64,000 nt of DNA. It comes from Methanosarcinales archaeon Methan_01. Its GTDB lineage: Archaea; Halobacteriota; Methanosarcinia; Methanotrichales; Methanotrichaceae. This document shows, piece after piece, positions 6,847 to 15,165 of the stretch. Position numbers and translations under genes: made by a program. Each line of letters starts with the position of its first letter. The stretch's first letter is position 1. The notes under the pieces were generated by a model. That model ran no database searches. It was not told where the DNA came from and worked only from the letters and a program-made list of their open reading frames with translations. The stretch spans positions 1-64,000 of the forward strand of contig LUYE01000015.1 in NCBI GenBank assembly GCA_001602645.1, in the 5' to 3' direction.

Positions 6847-8283
6847 ATGAAACTTCTAACTATATTATGTCTAGTTATTATGCTCTCTTCGACAGTTACG
6901 ACGGTAATGGGATCTTTCGGCCTTAAATACGATATTGGGGGCAAAGGGCAACCATTTGGTGGGGACAGTTTTCATGGAGCTTATTCTGCTCGATTGGATT
7001 ATGATCAAAATATAAGAAATATTAAAATAGATCTACAGGAGCCTTTATCGTTCGACGATTTGGACGAATTTTGTTTTCAAATGAAACTGCTTACTGCAAA
7101 TGCGACGATCGGTATAGATCTCTACTTAGATGGTGATGGCGATGGAAAGTGGAGCAGTAAGAGCGGCTATGACGTCAAATTTTATGCAAGGCCTGATGAG
7201 TTGGGAAAAAGTGGTTGGCCATTTAATCAATGGCACGATCTCGACGCCTTCGAGTTAGAATACAAAAAACAAATAGGCAATAAGACTTTTGGAGAAATGG
7301 TACTGGGTGAGTGGCAAGAAGAATCGAATCAAAACCTCCAGATAGTTCAAATTTATATAAGATTATATGTTAAAGGACATGGGATTTGCTTATTTGACTA
7401 TTTCAACATAAACGGCATGATCGCCAGCTTCGAGCCGAACGAGGGACCCAACGAGAAGGAGGGAAAGCCGAGCAGGATAAGCCAGAACGGCAAGATCACC
7501 TACACCATAACCTACGGCAACGATCTATTGGAGCCGATAACAAACCTCGTGATCGAGGAGGAGTACGATCCGAGGATGACCATCATCTCGGCGGACCCGC
7601 CGCCAGACCCCGGGACCAATAACGTCTGGACGATAGGGACCCTCCTTCCGGGAGAATACGGCCAGATCGTCGTCGTGATGAAGATGGTGAAGCAGAACTT
7701 CGTCGCGGAGGTGGAGGGGGACGTCTCCGGGGAGGGTTTCGTCTCCGTCCGGCGGAGGTTTACCACCAATAGGGGGCCCCACCTGATAGTGAACCAGGTG
7801 AGGATATCCTGCGACCAGTTTGAGCGGCAGGGACGGGTCGCGACGCCGGTGAGGGCGATAGTCGGAACAACCCTCAGCTTCGCTGAGCACGGCTCGGGAA
7901 GGTACGCCTCGGAGGAGGTCCTCAGCTACAGGACCACCAGGATGAAGATGGAGCGGTCCTTTGAAGCCGTCCGGACCCCGACGGCCCTGGCCCTCCCCCT
8001 GGGTCGATCCATCGGCTTCGACTCCGGCTGGAGCGCAAGCCACCTCTGCATGGATGAGAAGAGAGGCTCGATGATCTGGGAGCGGTACCTTCGCGCCGAC
8101 CGGCTCAACACCACCGGCCAGGCCGAGGTCAGGAGCACGAGGCTCCGGCTTAGTTCCGAATCGAACTTCTCCGGGATGGCGATATACGAGATAGAGAGTC
8201 ACACCGAAGCGAGAGACGCCGCCATCGCCAGCGTCTTCGATGGGAGCTACTCCCTGAAATGCGGCAGCGAGGTCTACAAATGA
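6847..8283 (+). CDS. Secreted surface protein with DUF11-like repeat, mosaic composition
   Basis: The 478-residue product begins with a signal peptide (hydrophobic residues 3-22). Residues ~25-195 form a Gly/Asp/Lys-rich domain written in unusually AT-rich DNA, including DLYLDGDGDGKW, which could bind calcium. From about residue 196 the DNA becomes GC-rich like the rest of the window. There a DUF11-type module follows (ITYTITYGNDLLEPITNLVIEE, then WTIGTLLPGEYGQIVV). The C-terminal third, starting near HLIVNQVRISC, is unrecognised. Proteins with DUF11 repeats are usually cell-surface structures. The sharp change in base composition suggests the 5' third came from a different source. A 12-bp hairpin about 190 bases downstream may end the transcript. 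Confidence 0.75.
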   Translation: MKLLTILCLVIMLSSTVTTVMGSFGLKYDIGGKGQPFGGDSFHGAYSARLDYDQNIRNIKIDLQEPLSFDDLDEFCFQMKLLTANATIGIDLYLDGDGDGKWSSKSGYDVKFYARPDELGKSGWPFNQWHDLDAFELEYKKQIGNKTFGEMVLGEWQEESNQNLQIVQIYIRLYVKGHGICLFDYFNINGMIASFEPNEGPNEKEGKPSRISQNGKITYTITYGNDLLEPITNLVIEEEYDPRMTIISADPPPDPGTNNVWTIGTLLPGEYGQIVVVMKMVKQNFVAEVEGDVSGEGFVSVRRRFTTNRGPHLIVNQVRISCDQFERQGRVATPVRAIVGTTLSFAEHGSGRYASEEVLSYRTTRMKMERSFEAVRTPTALALPLGRSIGFDSGWSASHLCMDEKRGSMIWERYLRADRLNTTGQAEVRSTRLRLSSESNFSGMAIYEIESHTEARDAAIASVFDGSYSLKCGSEVYK

Positions 8284-8471
8284 AATGCAGAGACGGACCT
8301 CGGACTCGATCTCAGGGGCCTTGCCCTCCTGAAATTCGATCGTGTTGGAGGCGATCTCCTGGGTCCCCGTCTTCAGGAAGGTCCGGACTACTGTGCTGAA
8401 AATGGTCTCCGCAATGGGTGAATGAAAAGGCAGGAAGAAGAATAGATCACCAAATGAGCAAAAGGGACGAT

Positions 8472-8505
8472 GGATGAGAGGGCGGAGGGAGAAGCCCTCT
8501 CATCC
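8472..8505 (+). terminator. Perfect 12-bp hairpin
   Basis: GGATGAGAGGGC (8472-8483) pairs fully with GCCCTCTCATCC (8494-8505) around a 10-base loop. A run of seven T follows at about 8525. This fits a transcription end for the surface protein gene. Confidence 0.55.
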
Positions 8506-8571
8506 TCATAGGAGGTCTGGCGATCTTTTTTTCCCACTCCCCTTCCCGCTGAGATACCCTAACACCCGCTC

Positions 8572-8592
8572 CTTTAAATGACTATTTTTCAC
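8572..8592 (-). promoter_or_regulatory. Promoter-like element, copy C of a three-copy motif
   Basis: The minus strand reads GTGAAAAATAGTCATTTAAAG, matching copies A and B. No gene lies leftward at the expected distance. Read rightward, CTTTAAATG could instead be a TATA box for guaAB with a leader of about 75 nt. Confidence 0.4.
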
Positions 8593-8676
8593 GTGCGGTT
8601 CATGTTGGTTTCATCTGAAATCCGGGCCGCCGATAACCGCAACCCTATTATCCTCGAAATAGGCCAAAAGACCCCT

Positions 8677-9591
8677 ATGGGCATCAACGTCCCCCAGTTC
8701 ATCGATGAAGCCATCGCAGGGATTCGCCGCCAGGTGGAGGGAAGGGCGGTCATCGGCCTCTCCGGGGGCGTGGACAGCTCTGTCTGCGCCTTTCTTGCCC
8801 GGGAGGCTATAGGAGATCGGCTGATCCCGGTCTACGTCGACAGCGGCCTTATGCGGCTGAACGAGTCAAAGAAGATCGCCGAGATGTTCTCCGACTTCAA
8901 CCTGGTCACCGTCACCGCCGAGGACCGGTTTTTGGGCGCCCTCGCGGGGGTGATCGACCCCGAGGAGAAGAGGAAGGTGGTGGGCGAGACCTTCATCCGG
9001 GTCTTCGAGGAGGAGGCGAGGCGGGTCGGCGCCGAATATCTGATCCAGGGGACGATATACCCGGACCTGATCGAGTCGGAGGGGGGGATCAAATCCCACC
9101 ACAACGTCGGAGGCCTCCCCCACCATATGGAATTCAAGGGCATCGTCGAGCCCCTCCGCGATCTCTACAAGGACGAGGTGAGGGCCGTAGCTCGGGGGCT
9201 ATCGATGCCGGCGGAGATCTGCGAGCGGATGCCCTACCCCGGCCCCGGCCTCTCCGTCAGGATCCTCGGCGAGGTTACCCGAGAGAGGCTCGCGGTAGTC
9301 CGGATCGCCAACGCCATCGTCGAGGAGGAGCTGAAGGGGTTCTTGCCCTGGCAGGCCTTCGCCGCGGTCCTGGGGAAGGCGACCGGCGTCAAGGGGGACA
9401 TCCGAGCCTACGGGTACATCGTGGCGGTGAGGGCGGTCTCCTCTCGGGACGCCATGACCGCCGACGTCCTCGAACTTCCCTGGGAGGTCCTTAGGCGGAT
9501 ATCCCACAGGATCACCGGGGAGATCCCTGAGGTCTCTAGGGTCGTATACGACCTGACGCCGAAGCCACCAGGGACGATCGAGTTCGAGTGA
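8677..9591 (+). CDS. guaAB: GMP synthase ATP-pyrophosphatase subunit B
   Basis: This subunit adenylates XMP and aminates it to GMP with ammonia from GuaAA. The PP-loop [13 protein letters not shown] (about residues 28-40) and the dimerisation-domain motif [16 protein letters not shown] are diagnostic, and the C-terminal KPPGTIEFE is the standard end of GuaA. The start at ATG 8677 gives [13 protein letters not shown], matching the family N-terminus, and 304 residues, the normal length. An open frame reaches 33 codons further upstream but that part is not conserved. The gene stands alone, about 5.8 kb from guaAA. Confidence 0.94.
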   Translation: MGINVPQFIDEAIAGIRRQVEGRAVIGLSGGVDSSVCAFLAREAIGDRLIPVYVDSGLMRLNESKKIAEMFSDFNLVTVTAEDRFLGALAGVIDPEEKRKVVGETFIRVFEEEARRVGAEYLIQGTIYPDLIESEGGIKSHHNVGGLPHHMEFKGIVEPLRDLYKDEVRAVARGLSMPAEICERMPYPGPGLSVRILGEVTRERLAVVRIANAIVEEELKGFLPWQAFAAVLGKATGVKGDIRAYGYIVAVRAVSSRDAMTADVLELPWEVLRRISHRITGEIPEVSRVVYDLTPKPPGTIEFE

Positions 9592-9605
9592 TCCATTCCA
9601 GGGGT

Positions 9606-10172
9606 TCAGAGAACCCCCTTGGTGCTGAGGACGAGGGTTCCCTCCGTTCTCATCGCCTCCTTCAGGGCGAGCCCCAGGGCCTTGAAGATGATCTCGGCCT
9701 TGTGGTGGTCGTTTTCGCCCTCAAACCTCACGTGGAGGGTGATCCGCCCTCCTTCCGTCAGGGCTGAGAGAAACGCTGCCACGTCCTGAGTCGGGAGGTC
9801 CCCGACGAGGTCGCCGGCGAAGCTGCCCTTCATCACCAGGTAGGCCCTCCCGCTCAGGTCCAGCGCCGTCGAGGCGAGGGCCTCGTCCATGGGGGCCGTC
9901 GCCCAGCCGTACCTTTTTATCCCCCGCTTATCCCCCAGGGCGGAGGCGATGGCCTCCCCCAGGGCGAGGCCCAGGGCCCTCGACCTCTGGGCGGAGATCC
10001 CCCCTTCCGCCTTTGCCGACAGGTCGATCCCACCCATCCTCGCGAGGGCGCTCAGCATGTGGTCGAGGAACCCCGATCCGGATTCGAGGGCCGAGTCCCC
10101 TTGGCCATCCAGGTCCAATTTGACGACGGACCGGGCCCCGCCGACCTCGGACCTTCCATCACCCTTCCTCAC
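9606..10172 (-). CDS. hisB: Imidazoleglycerol-phosphate dehydratase homologue lacking one metal-binding motif
   Basis: HisB dehydrates imidazoleglycerol phosphate in histidine synthesis using a di-manganese site. Family features present: GFLDHMLSAL, RYGWATAPMDEALA, ALDLSGRAYLV, VGDLPT, ENDHHKAEIIFKAL (second HH..E motif) and the C-terminal phosphate-binding STKG. Missing: the first motif, normally DDHHTVEDVG after GD, is replaced by a shorter GGISAQRSRALG, and the metal-binding His of the family motif FA(K/R)HG is Met (LARMG). The N-terminal region is also a few residues short. No nearby frameshift restores the motif. GTG 10172, seven bases after GGAGG, is the better-spaced start; ATG 10190 is in frame. 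It lies about 80 bases after hisA. Activity is doubtful. Confidence 0.8.
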   Translation of the reverse strand: MRKGDGRSEVGGARSVVKLDLDGQGDSALESGSGFLDHMLSALARMGGIDLSAKAEGGISAQRSRALGLALGEAIASALGDKRGIKRYGWATAPMDEALASTALDLSGRAYLVMKGSFAGDLVGDLPTQDVAAFLSALTEGGRITLHVRFEGENDHHKAEIIFKALGLALKEAMRTEGTLVLSTKGVL

Positions 10173-10252
10173 GACTCCACCTCCACACATCCTCCACAAA
10201 CTCTCTATCGATCTCCATGAAACCTCCACAAACCCTCCACGACGGATCAATA

Positions 10253-10978
10253 TCAGGATAGGAGGGCTGAGAGGGCCACCCTGAAGTCGAGCTTCCCCGT
10301 ATATATCGCAGTCCCGACGACCGCCCCCGCCGCCCCAGCGCCCCGCAGGAGCAGGAGGTCCTCGACGGTGGTGACCCCCCCGGCGGCGACGACGGGGATC
10401 TCCACCGCCTCGACGAGCCTCCTCGTCGGCTCGGGGTCGATCCCCCGGACCTGCCCCTCGGTGTCGATGTTGGTGAAGAGGATAGAGCCTGCGCCCCGCT
10501 CCTGGAAGAGGAGCCCAAGCTCGATCGCCCCCTCCTCCAGGTCCCGCTGCCACCCCTCGGTGGTGACCTTTCCTCTCCTCACGTCCAGGGCGACCATCAC
10601 CCTCTCGGAGCCGAAGTCGGAAGCCAGCTCCTTTACCATATCGGGCCGGGCCAGGGCCGCCGTCCCCAGGATCACCCGGTCGACGCCTAGACCAAGGAGC
10701 GACGCCGCATCTTCCCGGGACCTGATCCCGCCTCCGACCTGGATGAAGAGGTCGAGGGTCTCGACGATCTCCTGGAGTATGGGGCCATTGATCCGAACGC
10801 CCTGGATCGCCCCATCCAGGTCGATGATGTGCAGGGTCGACGACCCCATATCGGCCCACCGGACCGCCTCGGCCAGGGGGTCGTCGAGGGATACCACCTC
10901 GGAGCCCGGGACGCCGCCGACGAGCTGGACGCATCTTCCGCCTCGGAGGTCGACGGCCGGAAAGAGATCGAAAGGCAT
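10253..10978 (-). CDS. hisA: Phosphoribosylformimino-5-aminoimidazole carboxamide ribotide isomerase
   Basis: HisA is the TIM-barrel isomerase of histidine synthesis. The product has 241 residues, the usual length. FPAVDLRGGRCVQLVGG carries the first catalytic Asp, VGGGIRSREDAASLL the first phosphate loop, and AAGGVTTVEDLLLL with AVVGTAIYTGKLD the second half-barrel counterpart. LFTNIDTEGQVRGID supplies the second catalytic Asp. It is followed by the hisB homologue on the same strand. The short gap between them contains repeated GTGGAGG segments that look like several potential ribosome sites. Confidence 0.93.
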   Translation of the reverse strand: MPFDLFPAVDLRGGRCVQLVGGVPGSEVVSLDDPLAEAVRWADMGSSTLHIIDLDGAIQGVRINGPILQEIVETLDLFIQVGGGIRSREDAASLLGLGVDRVILGTAALARPDMVKELASDFGSERVMVALDVRRGKVTTEGWQRDLEEGAIELGLLFQERGAGSILFTNIDTEGQVRGIDPEPTRRLVEAVEIPVVAAGGVTTVEDLLLLRGAGAAGAVVGTAIYTGKLDFRVALSALLS

Positions 10979-11021
10979 GATAAGATCCTAGACCTTCGGA
11001 GACCTTAAATTTTGGGGCCTC

Positions 11022-14000
11022 CTAGGACCAGAACCTCTTCGTCCTGGCGTACTCCCTTTCCGCCTTCAGGATGTCCCGGTAGAAATCTGCCTCGTCTTTA
11101 CGGAGGTTGCGCATCAATCTTGCCGCCGTCTCGGGGCCGAGGCCCCGGCTCGCGAGGGTGACGGCGGCGGCCTTGCCATAGGTGAGGACGAGGTTTGCGT
11201 TCCGGTAGACCCGCTTCGTCCTCCGCCGGTCCTCGGGGGTCTTAGCCCCCTCCGGCTTCTTGACGATCCTGATCTCCTCCTCCTCCCAGGGCTTGAGGGC
11301 CGCCACCATCCGGGAGCCGCAGATGGGGCACTCGGGGACCTCGGGGACGTTCTTGACCATCCGCAGCGACTTCCAGCCCTTGCAGTGGACGCAGAATAGG
11401 ATAACCCGGTCGTTCATGATCCGGTCTTTGAGGAGGTCGATGACGGCGCCGTCGGCCCGCTCTGGGGTCGTCACGTCCCTCCCCCCCCGCCTCCCCTCGG
11501 CGCCGATGGGGCTCGCCGAGGAGGTGGTGATGGCGATCCTCCCCCCCCTCAGATCCTCCAAGACCTCCCTCGCCCGGTCGACGTCGATCCTGTCGAAGAG
11601 AACCTCCCTCATCGCCTCCTCGCCGATGACGCCGTCGACGAAGAGGCCTAGGATCCGTTTTAGGCTCACCATCTCCCGGTCGAGGTCCCGCCGGAGGGCC
11701 CCGAACCTCCGGGCGACGTGGACCATCCTCCAGGTGAATAGTGACGTGTTCTTGAGGGTCTTCTCCAGGATCGGGGCGAGGTGGTCCGGGTCCGTCCCGG
11801 CGAGGAGGGCTGCCACCTCCTCCGGCAGGATCTGCCCCGGCGTCTCAAGGCCGATCCGATAGGGGTCGACGTCTAGGGCGACGGAGGTTCCGAGCCTCGC
11901 CGAGAGGAGGGCGGTCAGGACCCTTCCCAGGGCCTCGTTCGCCTGGTGGCCAAGGCAGGCGTTGATGGTGATGTAGGCCCCATCCCCCTCGACGACTATC
12001 GTTCGGTCGTCGGGGACCGGAAGCCGGGCCGCTAGCTGGCTTTTTATCATCTTCACGAAGGCCGAAGCCGCCTCACCGTCGACGGGGTAGCTCTCCATCA
12101 GGAAGGCCAGGGCCGCCGCCTCCCCACCCTTCCCATCGGCGCCCCCTTCCTCCTCTCCAACGCCCGCCCCCTCCAGGAGGCGGGCGACCCGGCCCCGGAT
12201 CTCTCCCGCCTCCTGGGCCACCTCCCAGGGGACGGGGATCTCCTCCCCCGACCAGGAGGGGATCTCGCCCCCCCGGTGGATGGGTCCGACCCTGATCTCC
12301 GCCTCCTCGTCGACGACCTCCACGATCTCCCACATCTCCCCCCTGGAGACGAAGGTCGCCCCCGGCTCGGCGAAGTTGACGACGAAGGCCTCGTCGAGGG
12401 TCCCTACGGGCTTCCTCCCGACGACGTCGTAGACCCGGTACCTCTTCTCGTCGGGTATCATCGAGAGGTTCTGGTAGTAGTACTGCCATGACTTCCGCCT
12501 CCTCCGGAGGACCCCACCGTCGATGAAGACGAGCCGATGGTCGGCTATCTCCGCCACCACCTCCTCCAGCTCCGGGAAGGAGAGGTCCCGGAAGGGGCGG
12601 GACCTGGTGACGATCTCAAAGCACCTTTCGAGGCCGATCTCGCCGAAGTCGAGGGCGAGACCCACCAGCTGGTTTGCCAGGACGTCCTTCGGCCTCTCGT
12701 GGAGCCTCGTCCCCTCCAGCTCCCGAGAGTTCGCCCTCCTCGCTATGGCGGCGGCTTCGGCGACGTCGTCGGGGGATGTGGCGATGATCGTCCCCGCCGA
12801 GGTCCTCCCCACCCGGTGCCCCGACCTTCCCACCCTCTGGACTAGGCGGGAGACCTCTCTCGGGGAGCTGTACTGGATGACATGCTCCACGTCCCCGATG
12901 TCGATCCCCAGCTCCATCGAAGATGTGCAGATCAGCCCCCGGAGCCTTCCCGCCTTGAAGGCCTCCTCCGCCTCGATCCTCGCCTCTTTGGATAGGCTCC
13001 CGTGGTGGACCCCGATCTTCTCGCCGAGGATCCTGAAGCTCGACCCCAGGACCTCGGCGGCCTGGCGGGTGTTGACGAAGACGAGACTTCTCTCCGCCCA
13101 CACCGCCTCCCTGATCGATCGGATCTGGGATGCGAGGCTCGGGTCGCACTCCAGCTCTTTTGCGAGGGCGTAGTCGCCGCCTGTTGGCTGGGGGGATGTC
13201 ACCCGGAACCTCGCCTCCCGCTCAACGTCGGCCTGGACGATCCGGCACCTTCGGTGGGGGCCGACGAGGAACTCGGCGACGGCCTCCGGCGACCCGACGG
13301 TCGCGGAGAGGCCCACCCTCTGAAACTCTCCCGCCACCTCCGTCATCCTCTCCAGGACGACGGCGAGCTGGGACCCTCGTTTTGAGGCCGCCAGCTCGTG
13401 GACCTCGTCGATGACTACGGTCCTGACGCCCCGGAGGTTCGCCCGGAGCCGCTTGCCCGTCAGCATCACCTGGAGGGTCTCCGGCGTCGTGATGAGAAGG
13501 TCTGGAGGCCGCAAGGATTGGGCCCGCCGCTCGGCCTGGGTCGTATCGCCGTGGCGGACGGCGACAGAGACCCCCAGCTCCTCGCCCCAGGACCGGAGGC
13601 GAGAGAGCATGTCCCTGTTGAGGGCCCGGAGGGGGGTGACGTAGATCGCCAAGATCCGGCCGGAGGCCTCACCCTCGTCCGCGCCGGGGCCGTCTCTCTC
13701 CCGCCAATGCCCTTCCCTCGTCTCCCCCCCCATCGCTTCGCCTACTCCGAGAAAGCCCCTCTCCTCGCCAATTATGCGGCTCCTCCTCGTCGCCATCTCA
13801 CCAATTCGCCTGGCTGAGCCATCCCGGGTCCTGGCCTTATCCCGGAGGATCCTGTGGAATAGGGGCAGTGCGGCAGCCTCGGTCTTGCCGGTCCCAGTGG
13901 GGGCGATGAGGAGGAGGTGGTCTCCTGCCAGGATCAGGGGGATCGCCCTCTCCTGGGGCACCGTCGGCTCCGCTATCCCCTGGCGGGCGAGCATCCCCCG

Positions 14001-14033
14001 GATCTCCGGCCGGAGCCTCGAGAAGGCGGTCAC
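11022..14033 (-). CDS. lhr: Lhr-type large DNA/RNA helicase with C-terminal zinc ribbon
   Basis: A 1003-residue superfamily 2 helicase. Residues 44-51 are Walker A (APTGTGKT), residues 209-212 are DEVH, and SATVGSPEAV (motif III), STRQAAE-like VNTRQAAEVLG and VQRVGRSGHRVG (motif VI) follow in order. Downstream lie the Lhr-specific winged-helix and core domains. The C-terminus has CVHCKGWKSL and CPICGSRM, a four-Cys zinc ribbon. Lhr proteins unwind DNA and RNA:DNA hybrids and act in genome stability. Between motifs I and Ia there is a low-complexity insertion of about 60 residues rich in Arg, Gly and Glu (residues 62-125), which is unusual. Divergent from the next gene across only 51 bases. 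Confidence 0.92.
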   Translation of the reverse strand: MTAFSRLRPEIRGMLARQGIAEPTVPQERAIPLILAGDHLLLIAPTGTGKTEAAALPLFHRILRDKARTRDGSARRIGEMATRRSRIIGEERGFLGVGEAMGGETREGHWRERDGPGADEGEASGRILAIYVTPLRALNRDMLSRLRSWGEELGVSVAVRHGDTTQAERRAQSLRPPDLLITTPETLQVMLTGKRLRANLRGVRTVVIDEVHELAASKRGSQLAVVLERMTEVAGEFQRVGLSATVGSPEAVAEFLVGPHRRCRIVQADVEREARFRVTSPQPTGGDYALAKELECDPSLASQIRSIREAVWAERSLVFVNTRQAAEVLGSSFRILGEKIGVHHGSLSKEARIEAEEAFKAGRLRGLICTSSMELGIDIGDVEHVIQYSSPREVSRLVQRVGRSGHRVGRTSAGTIIATSPDDVAEAAAIARRANSRELEGTRLHERPKDVLANQLVGLALDFGEIGLERCFEIVTRSRPFRDLSFPELEEVVAEIADHRLVFIDGGVLRRRRKSWQYYYQNLSMIPDEKRYRVYDVVGRKPVGTLDEAFVVNFAEPGATFVSRGEMWEIVEVVDEEAEIRVGPIHRGGEIPSWSGEEIPVPWEVAQEAGEIRGRVARLLEGAGVGEEEGGADGKGGEAAALAFLMESYPVDGEAASAFVKMIKSQLAARLPVPDDRTIVVEGDGAYITINACLGHQANEALGRVLTALLSARLGTSVALDVDPYRIGLETPGQILPEEVAALLAGTDPDHLAPILEKTLKNTSLFTWRMVHVARRFGALRRDLDREMVSLKRILGLFVDGVIGEEAMREVLFDRIDVDRAREVLEDLRGGRIAITTSSASPIGAEGRRGGRDVTTPERADGAVIDLLKDRIMNDRVILFCVHCKGWKSLRMVKNVPEVPECPICGSRMVAALKPWEEEEIRIVKKPEGAKTPEDRRRTKRVYRNANLVLTYGKAAAVTLASRGLGPETAARLMRNLRKDEADFYRDILKAEREYARTKRFWS

Positions 14034-14084
14034 AACCCATAAGTTCCCCCCGGCCTAATAATAGCCTCGCGTGGAGGAGTTTTT

Positions 14085-14543
14085 TTGCAGGTCGCAGTAG
14101 TCGGAGCCGGAGAGTACGAGGAGAGGAGGTGCTCCCTCGCGAGGGAGCTGGGGAGAAAGATCGCCGAGGACGGTCACGTGCTGATCACCGGGGGCCTCGG
14201 CGGGGTGATGGAGGCGGCCTGCCAGGGGGCGCTGGAGGCGGGGGGCGTCACCGTCGGGATCCTTCCGGGGGAGAAGGAGGCGGCAAACCCCTTCGTCTCG
14301 GTGGCGATCGGTACCGGGATGGGCCACGGGAGGAACGCCATCGTCGTCCGGAGCGCCGACGTCGTCATCGCCCTCCCGGGGCTTTACGGGACCCTTTCAG
14401 AGATCGCCCTCGCCCTGAAGATGGGAAAGGTCGTCATCGACCTCGGCGACTGGAACGTCGATGGAATGCGCAAAGCGGAGAGCCCCGAGGAGGCGATGTG
14501 GATCGCCGAGGGGATGGAGGCGGCGAAGAGAGCAAAAAAATGA
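14085..14543 (+). CDS. TIGR00725/LOG-like Rossmann-fold nucleotide-binding protein
   Basis: A 152-residue protein with a Rossmann-like core. VAVVGAGEYEE at the N-terminus, ITGGLGGVMEAACQGA (about residues 34-49), MGHGRNAIVVRSADVVIALPG and GTLSEIALALKMGK match the group that includes molybdopterin-carrier-like and LOG-like proteins. The GG.GGVM segment and the conserved Glu in GTLSE are typical. The start is TTG 14085 after GTGGAGGAG; a TATA-like CCTAATAATAG lies only about 28 bases upstream. Members bind nucleotides or cofactor carriers, but a specific reaction cannot be assigned. Confidence 0.8.
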   Translation: MQVAVVGAGEYEERRCSLARELGRKIAEDGHVLITGGLGGVMEAACQGALEAGGVTVGILPGEKEAANPFVSVAIGTGMGHGRNAIVVRSADVVIALPGLYGTLSEIALALKMGKVVIDLGDWNVDGMRKAESPEEAMWIAEGMEAAKRAKK

Positions 14544-14680
14544 TTCGAGCGGTCGGGGCCCGGAGGGCAGATGACCATCGGGCGTCTTCCTTCCTCTCGT
14601 CGGATCTCTTCTTCTGCCCCTTTGCGGCCCGCCCTTCTCTTCCGGAATCCTTTTAACATCCTTCCGCCAATGGAAAGGCC

Positions 14681-15040
14681 ATGTCCAAATACAACTGGGT
14701 TTTGGCACTGCTCCTCGTCTTTGCCGCCGCCTTCGCCTGCGGCTGTGTCGGCGAGGATGAGGTCGAAGAGGCTGCCGAGGGGACAGTAGCCGCTGCTGAA
14801 GAGGCGGCTGGAGAGGCAGGGGCTGCCGCTGAAGAGGCTGTGGGAGACGTCGAAGAGGCTGCCGAGGGGACAGTAGCCGCTGCTGAAGAGGCGGCTGGAG
14901 AGGCAGGGGCTGCCGCTGAAGAGGCTGTGGGAGATGTCGAAGGGGCTGCCAAGGAGGGAGTAGCCGCTGCTGAAGAGGCGGCTGGAGATGTCAAAGAGGC
15001 CGTCGCCGGCGCCATAGACGAGGCTGAGAGCAAGCATTGA
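14681..15040 (+). CDS. Small Ala/Glu-rich repeat lipoprotein
   Basis: A 119-residue product. A signal peptide ends in the lipobox FAAAFACGC (Cys near residue 20-22), so the mature protein is probably lipid-anchored outside the cell. The rest is a low-complexity amphipathic sequence built from a 29-residue unit (VEEAAEGTVAAAEEAAGEAG...), present twice in full plus a diverged partial copy. It should form long helices, like apolipoprotein- or LEA-type repeats. A TATA-like CTTTTAAC about 26 bases before the ATG suggests a leaderless transcript. A run of T at 15063-15082 may end it. No function can be named. Confidence 0.75.
   Translation: MSKYNWVLALLLVFAAAFACGCVGEDEVEEAAEGTVAAAEEAAGEAGAAAEEAVGDVEEAAEGTVAAAEEAAGEAGAAAEEAVGDVEGAAKEGVAAAEEAAGDVKEAVAGAIDEAESKH
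14762..15010 (+). repeat. Tandem 87-bp coding repeats
   Basis: Units start at 14762, 14849 and 14936, an exact period of 87 bases (29 codons). The first two are nearly identical, with only single-base changes; the third is partial and diverged. Confidence 0.85.
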
Positions 15041-15165
15041 GCCAAGGCTGGAATGGAAGCTTCTTTTTTTATCCTCTTTTTCGGTCCCCCTACCAGGGCC
15101 CGATCGTCGACAGGAAATCTTCTGTCAGCTCGTTTCAGGGGCTCTCTGCCCTGAGCCGGTTCGCC

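Larger units (their letters stand above)
8284..8676. other. Intergenic region with hairpin, orphan promoter copy and possible coding remnant
   Basis: No intact gene was found. The minus strand from about 8450 to 8284 stays open and reads like protein (for example TVVRTFLKTGTQEIASNTIEF), but it has no start codon and runs into antisense of the surface gene. A perfect hairpin (8472-8505) and a promoter-motif copy (8572-8592) also lie here. Upstream of guaAB there is a weak TATA-like CTATTATC near 8646. Confidence 0.4.

Noticed and set aside
8284-8450. A protein-like minus-strand open stretch as a gene
   Set aside because: No start codon and it merges into antisense of the surface gene; kept only as a possible remnant.
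9606-10934. One 442-codon minus-strand frame covering both hisA and hisB
   Set aside because: The first two thirds are Arg/Gly/Pro-rich shadow translation of hisA in another frame; only the last part is HisB.
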